Made by a program: the position numbers and the translations under genes. A stretch of 64,000 nucleotides of DNA from Streptomyces sedi (GTDB lineage: Bacteria > Actinomycetota > Actinomycetes > Streptomycetales > Streptomycetaceae): contig NZ_VDGT01000019.1 in NCBI RefSeq assembly GCF_006335015.1, positions 62,001 to 126,000 of the forward strand. Direction: 5' to 3'. Below are positions 8,144 through 16,508 of this stretch, piece after piece. Below the pieces are notes generated by a model. The model saw only the letters and a list, made by a program, of their open reading frames with translations. It ran no database searches and had not been told where the DNA came from. Positions within the stretch are counted from its first letter, which is position 1. Each line of letters begins with the position of its first letter.

Positions 8144-9925
8144 TCAGCCGTGCCAGGACCGCCACAGCGCCGCGTACGCGCCGTCCGCGGCCACCAGCTC
8201 GTGATGGCTCCCCAGCTCCGTGATCCTGCCGTCCTCGACCACCGCGATCACGTCCGCGTCGTGCGCCGTGTGCAGCCGGTGCGCGATCGCGACGACCGTC
8301 CGCCCGGCCAACACCCGCCCCAACGAACGCTCCAGGTCGCGCGCCGCCCTCGGGTCCAGCAGCGAGGTCGCCTCGTCCAGCACCAGCGTGTGCGGGTCGG
8401 CCAGCACCAGCCGCGCCAGCGCGATCTGCTGCGCCCGCGCCGGAGTCACCGTCAGCGCTCCGGAGCCCACCTCCGTCTCCAGACCGTCAGGCAGCTCCCG
8501 CACCCAGTCGTCGGCGTCGACCGCTCCCAGCGCCGCCCACAACTCGGCGTCCGTCGCGTCCGTCCTCGCCAGCAGCAGGTTGTCGCGCAACGGGCCCACG
8601 AAGACATGGTGCTCCTGGTTGACCAGGGCCACCCGCTCCCGCACCCGTTCCGCCGTCATCTCCGACAGCCGCGTCCCGCCCAGCGTCACCGACCCCGTGC
8701 GCGGACCGTAGATCCCGGCCAGCAGCCGCCCCAGCGTCGACTTCCCCGCCCCCGAGGGCCCGACCAGCGCCAGCCGGGTGCCCGGCGCCACGTCCAGGCT
8801 CACCTCGTGCAGCACGTCCACGTCCGGCAGATAGCCGAACCGCACCCGCTCCGCCACCAGTTCACGCCCGGCCGGCCGAAGCTCCGCGTCGCCGAGGTCC
8901 TCCTCGACCTCCCGCACCCCGACCAGCCGCGCCAGCGACACCCGCGCCACCTGGAGCTCGTCGATCCACCGCAGGATCATCCCCACCGGCTCGATCATCA
9001 GCTGCGTCAGCAGCGCGCCAGTCGTCAGCTGCCCGACCGTCAGCCAGTCCTCGATCACGAACCAGCCGCCGATCATCAGCACACCGGCCAGCAGCGAGGC
9101 GTGGTACAGGTTGATCCCCGGAATCAGGATCGACCGCAGCCAGAGCGTGTACTCCTCCCAACGAGTCCACTGACGGACTCGAAGATCGGACAGCGCGACG
9201 CGCCGGTCCTCCAGCCGGTGTGCCTCGATGGTCCGCCCCGCGTCCACGGTCTCCGCCAGCGCCGCCGCCACGGCCGCGTACCCCGCGGCCTCCGAGCGGT
9301 AGCCGGCCGGAGCCCGCCGGAAGTACCAGACGCAGACAGCCAGCAGCATCGGCAACGCCACCAGCAGCGACAACGCCAGCGGCGGCGCCGTCACCACCAG
9401 CCCGCCCACCAGCAGTCCCGCCCAGACCACGGCGATCGAGATCTGCGGGAGCGCCTCCCGCATCGCCGTGGAGAGCCGGTCCACGTCCGTGTTGATCCTG
9501 GCCAGCAGGTCGCCGGTGCCCGCGCGTTCCAACGCACCCGGCGGCAGCCCCACCGAGCGGACCAGGAAGTCCTCCCGCAGGTCCGCCAGCATCCGCTCGC
9601 CCAGCACCGCGCCGCGCAGCCGCACCATCCGCACGAAGACGGCCTGCACCGCCAGCGCCACGGCGAAGAGCGACAGGTTCCGCGCCAGACCCAGCTCCCG
9701 CTCCCCGTCCGCGAGGGCCTGCACCACCCCGCCCAGCACGTAAGGCCCCACCATGGAGGCCACCACGGCCGTCGCGTTCACCGCGACCAGGATCGCGAAC
9801 GCCCCGCGGTGCCGGCGCAGCAGCGCGCGCACATAGGTGCGCACCGTCCGGTCCCCGGCCACCGGCAGCGTCGTCGCGTTCTCCGAGTCGGCCGGGTCGT
9901 ACTCGGGGGGCGGCACGCCGATCAT
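8144..9925 (-). CDS. ABC exporter half-transporter with intact Walker A but degenerate signature motif
   Basis: 593 residues: six-helix exporter domain (about 25-320), then a nucleotide-binding domain. Walker A GPSGAGKST, Walker B TLVLDEATS and the H-loop AIAHR are intact. The LSGGQ signature is replaced by VTPARAQQ. Its start (GTG/ATG region at 9925) overlaps the stop of the upstream ABC gene by 4 bp, so the two are translationally coupled and presumably form a heterodimer. In such exporters this pattern leaves one catalytic site, formed by this Walker A/B with the partner's signature. The substrate is unknown. Confidence 0.9.
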   Translation of the reverse strand: MIGVPPPEYDPADSENATTLPVAGDRTVRTYVRALLRRHRGAFAILVAVNATAVVASMVGPYVLGGVVQALADGERELGLARNLSLFAVALAVQAVFVRMVRLRGAVLGERMLADLREDFLVRSVGLPPGALERAGTGDLLARINTDVDRLSTAMREALPQISIAVVWAGLLVGGLVVTAPPLALSLLVALPMLLAVCVWYFRRAPAGYRSEAAGYAAVAAALAETVDAGRTIEAHRLEDRRVALSDLRVRQWTRWEEYTLWLRSILIPGINLYHASLLAGVLMIGGWFVIEDWLTVGQLTTGALLTQLMIEPVGMILRWIDELQVARVSLARLVGVREVEEDLGDAELRPAGRELVAERVRFGYLPDVDVLHEVSLDVAPGTRLALVGPSGAGKSTLGRLLAGIYGPRTGSVTLGGTRLSEMTAERVRERVALVNQEHHVFVGPLRDNLLLARTDATDAELWAALGAVDADDWVRELPDGLETEVGSGALTVTPARAQQIALARLVLADPHTLVLDEATSLLDPRAARDLERSLGRVLAGRTVVAIAHRLHTAHDADVIAVVEDGRITELGSHHELVAADGAYAALWRSWHG

Positions 9926-11709
9926 GCGGACTCCTCGGCAAGTTGGACGGTCTCGGTCTCACGCGTCACGACGGCCCGGTACGCCGGCGCCGCCCGCAGC
10001 AGTTCGCGGTGCGGCCCCACGGCCGCCACCGCGCCGTCGCGGACGAAGACCACCTCGTCCGCCTGGTCGAGCATCAGCGGGCTCGACGTGAAGACCACGG
10101 TGGTGCGCCCCGCGCGCAGCTCCCGAAGCCCCCGCGCGATGCCCGCCTCGGTGTGCGCGTCGACAGCCGACGTCGGCTCGTCGAGCACCAGCACCTCCGG
10201 ATCGGTGAGCAGCGAACGCGCCAGCGCCAGCCGCTGCCGCTGGCCGCCCGAGAGCGAACGCGCCCGCTCGGTGAGCACCCCCCGCATCGGCTCCCGGCTG
10301 CCGTCCGCCGTCGCCCGGGAGAGCGCCTCCAGCACGTCCTGGCACCGCGCCGCGCGCAGCGCCGCCTCGGCGTCCACCCGCCCCGAGGCCGGCACGTCGA
10401 GCAGCTCGGCCAGCGTCCCGGACAGCAGCACCGGGTCCTTGTCCTGCACCAGCACCGCGGCCCGCGCCCGCTCCAACGGGATCTCGTCCAGGGCGACCCC
10501 GCCCAGCAGCGCCGAGCCCTCCTCGCCCGGCAACGCCGGGTGCCCACCGATCCGTTCGGCCAGCCGCTCCGCGTAGTCCGGCGCCCCGCACACCACGGCC
10601 GTCAGCCGGCCGGCCCTCGCCCGCAGCCCGGTGGCCGGGTCGGTCAGATCGCCGGTCGGCCCTTCCAGGGCCGACCCATCCACACCCTCGCGGTCCCCGG
10701 CACCCCCGCGCCCCTCGCGGAGCAGCCCCAGCACCCGCACGGCACGCCGCGCCGAGGGACGGGAGAAGGTGAAGGCCATCGCCGTCTCGGTGAACAGCCT
10801 GAGTGGGAAGAGCAGGAAGGTCACCGCGCCGTAGACGGTCACCAGCTCGCCGGCGCCGAGCCGGCCGTCCCTGGCCAGTGTGGCGCCCTGCCAGACCACC
10901 GCGATCAGCAGCAGCCCCGGCATCACCACCTGCACCGCGTCGATCAGCGACCACATGCGGGCGTTGCGCACCGAGGCCGCCCGCATCTCCTGCGACGCCC
11001 TGCGGTAGCGGTCCAGGAACAGCTCCTCGCCACCGATGCCGCGCAGCACACGGAGCCCGGCGACCGTGTCCGAGGCCAGCTCTGCGGCCCGCCCCGACTT
11101 CCCCCGCTCGAACTCGGCCCGCCTGATCGCCGCCGGCAACAGCGGGAAGACGCTCAGCACCACGGCGGCCACGCCCCCGGCCACCAGCAGCCCCAGCCGG
11201 GGCTCGTACCAGATCAGCCCCCCGCAAACGGAGACGGTGACCACCACGGCGGCTGCGAAACGGGAGAACGACTCGACAAACCAGCCAATCTTCTCGACAT
11301 CCCCCGTGGAGACCTTCACCACCTCGCCGGCCGCCACCCGGCGGGTGAGCACCCCGCCCAGCGAGGCCGTCCGGCGCGCCAGCAGCTGCTGTACCCGGGC
11401 CGCCGCGGTGATCCAGTTGGTGACGGCCGTGCGGTGCAGCATCGTGTCGGCGAACGCCATCAGCAGTGCCGCCACCAGCAGGAGCGCCCCGGTCAGCGCC
11501 AGCCGGCGCCCGGACTCGTCGACCACGGCGTCGATCGCCATGCCCATCAGCACGGGCAGCGAGGCGATCATGCCCATGTGCAGGGTGCCCCAGCCCAGGG
11601 CCTTGGCCTGGCCCCCGAGCTGGCAGCGGAACAGCCAGACCAGAAAACGAAATCCCGACCTCACGTCCGGTTGGCCGGGGTCGGTATGCGGAAGATCGCG
11701 AATCTGCAT
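9922..11709 (-). CDS. ABC exporter half-transporter with degenerate Walker A and H-loop
   Basis: 595 residues, exporter membrane domain then nucleotide-binding domain. The signature LSGGQRQR and Walker B EVLVLDEPTSAVD are perfect. The Walker A position reads CGAPDYAERLAERIGG with no GKS/T, and the H-loop His is replaced (FTSSP). The protein therefore probably cannot hydrolyse ATP alone but supplies the signature to the partner encoded by the next gene (4-bp overlap). It is the first gene of the pair, with about 300 bp upstream as control region. Membrane-located; cargo unknown. Confidence 0.9.
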   Translation of the reverse strand: MQIRDLPHTDPGQPDVRSGFRFLVWLFRCQLGGQAKALGWGTLHMGMIASLPVLMGMAIDAVVDESGRRLALTGALLLVAALLMAFADTMLHRTAVTNWITAAARVQQLLARRTASLGGVLTRRVAAGEVVKVSTGDVEKIGWFVESFSRFAAAVVVTVSVCGGLIWYEPRLGLLVAGGVAAVVLSVFPLLPAAIRRAEFERGKSGRAAELASDTVAGLRVLRGIGGEELFLDRYRRASQEMRAASVRNARMWSLIDAVQVVMPGLLLIAVVWQGATLARDGRLGAGELVTVYGAVTFLLFPLRLFTETAMAFTFSRPSARRAVRVLGLLREGRGGAGDREGVDGSALEGPTGDLTDPATGLRARAGRLTAVVCGAPDYAERLAERIGGHPALPGEEGSALLGGVALDEIPLERARAAVLVQDKDPVLLSGTLAELLDVPASGRVDAEAALRAARCQDVLEALSRATADGSREPMRGVLTERARSLSGGQRQRLALARSLLTDPEVLVLDEPTSAVDAHTEAGIARGLRELRAGRTTVVFTSSPLMLDQADEVVFVRDGAVAAVGPHRELLRAAPAYRAVVTRETETVQLAEESA

Positions 11710-12015
11710 GACATCCCAGAGTCAGTGCGCGGCGGAACTGGACAACCTTGCAAGAGTCCCGGCCCGAGACGTCGAAAATCAACGGGTTTTTCCCGGCCGT
11801 CCCGGGCCCGACACGGCCCTCAGGGCCCGCCGGCAGGCCCGTTCCCCGCGCCGACGGGCCCGTTCCGCGCGCTGACGGCGAGAGGCGCGCACCCGAAAGC
11901 GGAAGACATCGCGCTGGCTGAGAAGCGATCATTCCGCTTGTGTGCAGAGGACTTTCCAGACGCCGGCGTATGCCCCGGCGCGCGAACGCCCTTTCCCGGG
12001 TGCGATCATGATGCG
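11710..12015. other. Divergent intergenic region, ABC pair / DUF6886
   Basis: Promoters for both flanking genes should lie here. I see no strong palindrome or convincing sigma-70-like pair and no supported small ORF. Confidence 0.4.
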
Positions 12016-12597
12016 ATGCGCCCAGCTCCAGGCGAGGTCCTGCACTTCTCGGAGGACCCTGACATCCAGATCTTCCGCCCCCACGTCTCCGCCGGCTCCG
12101 GCGCGTTGGAGGAGCTCGTCTGGGCCGTGGACGCCGAGCGCGCCCCCGACTACTGGTTCCCCCGGCAGTGCCCGAGAGCCATGGTCTGGCTGAAGCCCAG
12201 CGCCTCACGGGCGGACCGCCAGCGCCTGATAGGCGACGGCGGCGGCCACCGGGTGCACGCCATCGAGTACGGCTGGCTCTCCCGGTTCCTGGACGTCGAG
12301 CTGTACGCCTACCGGCTGCCCGCCCGCCCGTTCCACTCCTTCGGCACCGGTCGGCACGCGCTGGTCGCCCGGGAGCCCGTCGAGCCCCTGGGCAAGCCCC
12401 TTCCGGTGGGCAACCTGCTGGCGCTGCACCGCCGGGCCGGCATCCAGCTGCGCCTCTACGACAACCTCTGGCCCTTCTGGGACGCGGCCACCGACAGCAG
12501 CCTCGGTCACAGCGCCATCCGGATGCGCAACGCGCGCCCCCGCCCCCAGCCCGCACGCCGCTCGGGTCCCCCGCACGCCCCCACCATGATTTCCTGA
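12016..12597 (+). CDS. DUF6886 family protein
   Basis: The 193-residue protein begins MRPAPGEVLHFSEDPDIQIF and continues with APDYWFPRQCPRAMVWL, HAIEYGWLSRFLDVELYAY and IQLRLYDNLWPFWDA. This matches a conserved actinobacterial family (DUF6886, from memory) of unknown function, at its usual length. I use the ATG at 12016; longer in-frame extensions upstream have no protein-like composition. Single gene, divergent from the ABC pair. Confidence 0.75.
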   Translation: MRPAPGEVLHFSEDPDIQIFRPHVSAGSGALEELVWAVDAERAPDYWFPRQCPRAMVWLKPSASRADRQRLIGDGGGHRVHAIEYGWLSRFLDVELYAYRLPARPFHSFGTGRHALVAREPVEPLGKPLPVGNLLALHRRAGIQLRLYDNLWPFWDAATDSSLGHSAIRMRNARPRPQPARRSGPPHAPTMIS

Positions 12598-12769
12598 GCC
12601 GGGGGCGCGGCGGCGCCACCGGGGGCGCGTTCACCCCCCGAACACGACGGCGCCTCCGCGCCGCGCCCGCGCCCCCCTTTGTCCGCCCAGGACTTCACAA
12701 GACGGACGACGATCGGCCGAACGGGCCTCCGGCGGGCCGACCTTGTTTGAGAAAAGACCGCGCCAACGG

Positions 12770-12829
12770 TTGACGGGGGCATGCTCTGCTTCCACTATGA
12801 GGGACAACCGCAAGGTGGGAGCGCTCCCA
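12770..12829 (+). promoter_or_regulatory. Promoter with perfect CebR box, copy 1
   Basis: TTGACG at 12770-12775, 17-nt spacer, CACTAT at 12793-12798, then the perfect 14-bp palindrome TGGGAGCGCTCCCA at 12816-12829, about 10-25 nt downstream of the expected transcript start. That palindrome is the CebR operator of Streptomyces cellulose/cellobiose genes, so cellobiose-induced derepression is expected. Confidence 0.8.
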
Positions 12830-12891
12830 TTGAACAGGGGTGCTTCTCCCACTTCGGCGGGTCACCGACCAAGGAACGAGAGGGCCGCCTC

Positions 12892-12987
12892 ATGCCATCC
12901 CGTAGGGCTTCCCCGGTGCGTGTCACCCTCCCGGACGCCGTGACGAGCGGAGACGTCACCCGTTCCGCGCGTGAGGCGCGAAGTTGA
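12892..12987 (+). CDS. Possible 31-residue peptide behind CebR promoter 1
   Basis: The ATG at 12892 follows GAGAGGG at a reasonable distance and is the first start downstream of the CebR box. The peptide begins MPSRRASPVRVTLPDAV and ends REARS. It has no signal peptide and no recognisable family. It may be a leader peptide, the stub of a lost cellulase gene, or not translated. Confidence 0.25.
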   Translation: MPSRRASPVRVTLPDAVTSGDVTRSAREARS

Positions 12988-13210
12988 CGGCCCGTCGCCG
13001 TGCCGACGGGATCATCGACCGCTCCCCGTTCCCCGGGTTCGGGAGTTGAATGCGAGCGGCCGGCGCGCCCGAGGCGGGAGAGCGCCGGAGAGAGCGTAAG
13101 GAGCCGGGTCGCCGCCGTCAGCGGCGGTGACCGCGACCCGCTGTCCGTCGTGGTGTTGCCGCTCCGGACCCCCTGCGGGAGGGGGTGTCCGGCGGGCCAG
13201 CGGGGAGTCG

Positions 13211-13251
13211 GTCGTTTCGCCCCTGTCGGGGACGGGCGGGGGCGAAACGAC
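13211..13251 (+). terminator. Strong hairpin terminator between the two CebR promoters
   Basis: GTCGTTTCGCCCC (13211-13223) pairs perfectly with GGGGCGAAACGAC (13239-13251): a 13-bp stem and 15-nt loop. A weaker, bulged hairpin (13164-13192) lies just before it. It would end a short transcript from promoter 1. Confidence 0.7.
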
Positions 13252-13363
13252 CGCAGTGTCGGACGGGTTCCGTTTTTCGGGGTCCGGACAGGAAGTGAAG
13301 CCGGCGGAGGTCCTCACGCCGTGGAGTGTGTCCCCTCGCTCCAACTCGTCAAGCCGCGAGGTC

Positions 13364-13424
13364 TTGACGGGGGCATGATGCCTACGCACCATTGAGCTGC
13401 CGCCGCCGGGTGGGAGCGCTCCCA
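13364..13424 (+). promoter_or_regulatory. Promoter with perfect CebR box, copy 2
   Basis: TTGACGGGGGCATG at 13364 is identical to the start of copy 1. After a 17-nt spacer CACCAT lies at 13387-13392, and TGGGAGCGCTCCCA follows at 13411-13424. Spacing is as in copy 1. The next supported gene downstream is the DoxX gene, 450 bp away. Confidence 0.8.
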
Positions 13425-13874
13425 GTTCGACCGTCGATCGCCCGTCGGGTGAACGCCGGTCACCACCCGGCGGCGGTCCCCCCTCGGTACTGGAACGAGC
13501 CGTCGATGCCTCCTCACCCCGACCGCGCGGCCACCCGCGCGCGGCGCCGCCCGCCACGCCCCCACGGGCGCGCGAGCGCCGATTCGTGGTGTGAGGGGCG
13601 CTTCCCGGCGGCGCACACCCCTCGATCGTTGCGTGTTCAACCAGCTGTTACTGTGCCTGAAGTCGCCCCGAACGTGCTCCCGCGGCGTCGCCCGGAACAG
13701 CCGTCGGGCGGTCCTCACCCGCCCTCCGCCGGCCGCGACGCGCGGCACACCCGGGAGCGGGCCCCCCACCTGACGGCCCGTGAGAACGACGCTCCGGCAG
13801 GGATCGTCGCCCCCACGGCGGTGGTGAGGTCGTGAACGGCGTCGAACCACGGTCAGCCATACAAGGAGAAGTCC

Positions 13875-14459
13875 ATGGCAGTACAACAGCCTTCGCGTCC
13901 CGTCAGCCTCGCCACCCCGGAGGCCGAGGACGCAGCGGTGCCCTCCACGGCGCTCAGAGTGCTGGCGGTCGTCAGGATCGCGACCGGAATGGTGTTCCTG
14001 TGGCCGTTCCTCGACAAGGCCCTGGGCCTGGGGTACTCGACGGCGTCGGAGAACGCCTGGGTGCGTGGCGGATCGCCCGCCGAGGGGTACCTGTCGAGCG
14101 TCACGGTGGGGCCGCTGGAGTCCGTCTTCCAGTCCTGGGCCGGGGTGGCCCTCGTGGACTGGCTCTACATGGCCGGCATGGGCGGTCTGGGGATATCGCT
14201 GGTGCTCGGAATCGGCCTGCGGGTCACGGCGATCGCCGGGCCGCTGCTGATGCTGACGCTCTGGCTCAGCATGTACCCGCCGGCGCGGCACGCCTCCGAC
14301 GGAACGCCCACGATGTCGACGAACCCGCTCATCGACCAGCACGTGGTCTTCGCCGGGGTCATGGTCGCCGTCGCGCTCTGCTCAGCGGGCCGGGTCTACG
14401 GCCTGGGCGGGTGGTGGGAGCGCACCCAGCTGGTGCGCTCCTTCCCCTGGCTGCGCTAG
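13875..14459 (+). CDS. DoxX family membrane protein
   Basis: 194 residues with four hydrophobic helices (about 26-45, 75-100, 105-130 and 150-172). The first helix, LRVLAVVRIATGMVFLWPF, is followed by LDKALGLGY, typical of DoxX/TQO-small-subunit proteins. Relatives act as quinone-linked redox or membrane-stress proteins; the exact role is unknown. AAGGAGA precedes the ATG at 13875. It may be read from CebR promoter 2 or from a nearer promoter. Two hairpins follow it. Confidence 0.75.
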   Translation: MAVQQPSRPVSLATPEAEDAAVPSTALRVLAVVRIATGMVFLWPFLDKALGLGYSTASENAWVRGGSPAEGYLSSVTVGPLESVFQSWAGVALVDWLYMAGMGGLGISLVLGIGLRVTAIAGPLLMLTLWLSMYPPARHASDGTPTMSTNPLIDQHVVFAGVMVAVALCSAGRVYGLGGWWERTQLVRSFPWLR

Positions 14460-14477
14460 CGCGGCGGCCACGGAAGC

Positions 14478-14500
14478 GACCGGGCCCCCGTGGCCCGGTC
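14478..14500 (+). terminator. Hairpin after the DoxX gene
   Basis: GACCGGGCC (14478-14486) pairs with GGCCCGGTC (14492-14500): a 9-bp perfect stem with a 5-nt loop, just after the DoxX stop. Confidence 0.6.
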
Positions 14501-14511
14501 GTCCCCGAACT

Positions 14512-14553
14512 GCGGGCGCGTGGGGAGAGGATCGAGCCTCCCCACGCGCCCGC
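14512..14553. terminator. Bidirectional terminator between DoxX and LPMO genes
   Basis: A perfect 16-bp stem: arm 14512-14527 (GCGGGCGCGTGGGGAG) pairs with 14538-14553, with a 10-nt loop. It lies between two convergent genes. Confidence 0.85.
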
Positions 14554-14587
14554 GTCATGTCACGCGACGTTCCCGCGGGAACGCGTC

Positions 14588-15178
14588 TCAGAGGTCGACG
14601 TCCGAGCACGCGTAGAAGGCGTTCCCGGTGTCGGCGACGTTCCACACGGAGAGGATCAGGTGCCGCCCGGACTTGTCCGGCACGGTGCCCTCGTGGTTCT
14701 CGGTCTCGCCCGGCTGCGCGCCGTCGAGCGAGACGCTCAGGAACGGCTCCGGCTCCAGGTCGGCGCGGGTCAGCGGCTGCGAGGGGTCGTAGCCGTCTTT
14801 GGTGATGTAGTAGTCGAACGTGGAGGTGCTGTGGCGCACGGTGAACGTCCAGCTGAACGTGGCCGACTGCCCCGGAGTGAGGCTCGTGGCGGGCCAGTCG
14901 CCGCCGCGCGGGTCGTCCAGTTCGGCGAACGGCGCGTTGCCGCCCGCGCAGATCGAGCCGTCGGCGGGGCCGGCGCCGGGGAAGCCCTTCGGGCCCTCGA
15001 CGCTCTGCGGCTCCCACTGGATGGAGCCGCAGTCGCTCACCTCGCCCTGCGCGCAGAGCTGCTGACGGCTCGAAGGGGACGTGGTGTAGCCGTGGGCCGA
15101 AGCCGTGGTGCTGGTGGCGAACACCGTCGCCACGGCGAGTCCGGCGCCGGTCGCGGCGGTGAGGATCGTCTTTCGCAT
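14588..15178 (-). CDS. Secreted AA10 lytic polysaccharide monooxygenase
   Basis: 196 residues. The signal peptide (1-28) ends TTASA, so cleavage exposes His29 (HGYTTSPSSRQ), the first ligand of the copper histidine brace. His116 in TVRHSTSTFDYY is the second, and NAFYACSDVDL near the C-terminus carries the axial aromatic. Single-domain length without a carbohydrate-binding module. The enzyme oxidatively cleaves crystalline chitin or cellulose outside the cell. The two dre-like sites upstream favour chitin; the CebR-like core favours cellulose. Divergent from a LacI regulator. Confidence 0.9.
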   Translation of the reverse strand: MRKTILTAATGAGLAVATVFATSTTASAHGYTTSPSSRQQLCAQGEVSDCGSIQWEPQSVEGPKGFPGAGPADGSICAGGNAPFAELDDPRGGDWPATSLTPGQSATFSWTFTVRHSTSTFDYYITKDGYDPSQPLTRADLEPEPFLSVSLDGAQPGETENHEGTVPDKSGRHLILSVWNVADTGNAFYACSDVDL

Positions 15179-15202
15179 ACTTCGCTCCCGGATGTCGTGG
15201 GG

Positions 15203-15216
15203 GAGGAGCGCTCCTG
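15203..15216 (-). promoter_or_regulatory. LacI/CebR-like operator upstream of the LPMO gene
   Basis: The palindrome GGAGCGCTCC at 15205-15214 lies in a 14-bp window that matches the CebR box except for two symmetrical changes at each end. It is 25 bp from the LPMO start and may bind CebR or the adjacent LacI-family protein. Confidence 0.5.
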
Positions 15217-15228
15217 GGGGGAGTAGCG

Positions 15229-15240
15229 CGGTCTAGACCA
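15229..15240 (-). promoter_or_regulatory. DasR-type (dre) site 1
   Basis: CGGTCTAGACCA matches the Streptomyces dre core TGGTCTAGACCA at 11 of 12 positions. dre sites precede chitinase and chitin-LPMO genes and are bound by DasR, which is released by glucosamine phosphates. Confidence 0.65.
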
Positions 15241-15268
15241 AGGGGGACGTTACTGCGAGCTTTTCGTC

Positions 15269-15280
15269 ATGTCCAGACCA
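15269..15280 (-). promoter_or_regulatory. DasR-type (dre) site 2, degenerate
   Basis: ATGTCCAGACCA matches the dre core at 9 of 12 positions and starts 40 bp from site 1. Paired direct repeats of this kind are known in chitinase promoters. It also lies just upstream of the LacI gene start. Confidence 0.45.
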
Positions 15281-15300
15281 ATGAATCGTGAGGGGTGGCC

Positions 15301-16461
15301 ATGTCCATCGCGTCCGTCAGATCCGTCAGTCCCGTCCCGTCCGTCACGCAGGCGAGCCGCCCGCGCCCCCGGGGCGGCGAGGCGGCGGGCCCCGAACGGT
15401 CCGCGCGCGGAGCCGCATCCGGCCCCACGACGCTCCGTCAGGTCGCCCGCGCCGCCGACGTGTCCATGGCCACCGTCTCCCGCGTGCTGGCCGGAAACTA
15501 CCCCGTCGCCCCCCGCACCCGCCAGCGGGTGCTGCGTGCCGTCCGGGAGCTCGACTACGTCGCCAACAGCCACGCCCGCGCCCTGCGCGGTCACGCGACG
15601 CCCACCGTCGCCCTGGTCCTCGCCGACCTCAGGGACGAGGCGGTCGCCCGGATTGCCCAGGGCGTCGAGGAGGAGGCCGCGCGCCACGGCCGCAGTTGCC
15701 TCATCGGGACCACGAGGGGCGACCCGGAGCGCGAGCGCTCCGTGCTGCGCGCCATGCGGCAGCACGGCGCCGGCGCCGTCGTCCTCATCGGCGGGGGCGC
15801 CCAGGAGCCCGGCCACCAGGAGGAGTTAGCCGCCATCGCGGGCTCCCTGGCGGCTGCCGGCTCCCGCCTGGTGTTCTGCGGGCGCCCCACGCCCGACGCC
15901 GCGACCCCCGCCGCCGTCGTCGAGTACGACAACGAGGGCGGTGCCCACGCCGTCGTCAGCCGGCTGCTCGTGGAGGGCCACCGCCGGGTGCTCTTCCTCG
16001 GCCCGGCCGCCGGATCGACCACGGCCGCCGGCCGACTCGACGGCTACCGGCGGGCGTTGGCCGACTTCGACGTGCCGTTCCGGCCCGAGCTGGTGGTCGG
16101 CGGCGGCCTCGGCCGCGCCGAGGCCCGCGACCGGCTCGCCCGCCGGCTGGCCGGCGGCTCGGACTTCACCGCCGTCTTCGCCGTGACCGACAACGCCGCC
16201 TCCGGCGCCCTCGCCGCCCTGCGCGAGGCCGGCCTCGGCGTGCCGGACGACGTCTCGCTCGTCGGCTACGGCGACGCGGACTGCGCCACCGACCTCCAGC
16301 CCGGGCTGACCACCGTCCACGTGCCCTACGCCGAACTGGGCCGCGCCGCCGTGCGGTCGGCCCTCGGCGAGGACGGGAACGCGACGCCGCGCGCACCGCT
16401 CGGCACCCACGTGGTGCTCCGCGAGTCCACCGCCCCGCCACCGCGCCGCCGCCCCGGCTGA
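15301..16461 (+). CDS. LacI-family transcriptional regulator
   Basis: 386 residues. After a disordered tail of about 40 residues comes the HTH (TTLRQVARAADVSMATVSRVL) with hinge SHARALRG, then a periplasmic-binding-protein-like sugar domain containing AVFAVTDNAASGAL and VSLVGYGDADCAT. The ATG at 15301 with GAGGGG at 15290-15295 is preferred over the GTG at 15295. Divergent from the LPMO gene, with 122 bp shared that hold a LacI-type palindrome, so control of the LPMO and itself is likely. Effector unknown; an oligosaccharide is plausible. Confidence 0.85.
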   Translation: MSIASVRSVSPVPSVTQASRPRPRGGEAAGPERSARGAASGPTTLRQVARAADVSMATVSRVLAGNYPVAPRTRQRVLRAVRELDYVANSHARALRGHATPTVALVLADLRDEAVARIAQGVEEEAARHGRSCLIGTTRGDPERERSVLRAMRQHGAGAVVLIGGGAQEPGHQEELAAIAGSLAAAGSRLVFCGRPTPDAATPAAVVEYDNEGGAHAVVSRLLVEGHRRVLFLGPAAGSTTAAGRLDGYRRALADFDVPFRPELVVGGGLGRAEARDRLARRLAGGSDFTAVFAVTDNAASGALAALREAGLGVPDDVSLVGYGDADCATDLQPGLTTVHVPYAELGRAAVRSALGEDGNATPRAPLGTHVVLRESTAPPPRRRPG

Positions 16462-16467
16462 GCGGCG

Positions 16468-16496
16468 GGCGGCACCGCCCGACCGGCGGTGCCGCC
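16468..16496. terminator. Bidirectional terminator, LacI gene / oxidoreductase
   Basis: GGCGGCACCGCC (16468-16479) pairs with GGCGGTGCCGCC (16485-16496), loop CGACC, between convergent genes. Confidence 0.8.
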
Positions 16497-16508
16497 CCGC
16501 GCCGCGCG

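Larger units (their letters stand above)
12598..13874. other. 1.28-kb gene-poor region with two CebR-type promoters
   Basis: There is no gene of normal size. The region contains two related promoter/operator units (12770-12829 and 13364-13424), one strong terminator hairpin (13211-13251) and one possible 31-codon ORF. Other open frames are Arg/Pro-rich shadows. It looks as if cellulase genes once stood behind the two promoters and were lost, or as if both promoters drive short transcripts. See findings. Confidence 0.6.

Noticed and set aside
4238..10576. A 2112-codon open frame on the plus strand
   Set aside because: It runs antisense through the helicase and ABC genes, with His/Arg/Pro/Gly-rich composition and no domain. 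High GC keeps the antisense frame open.
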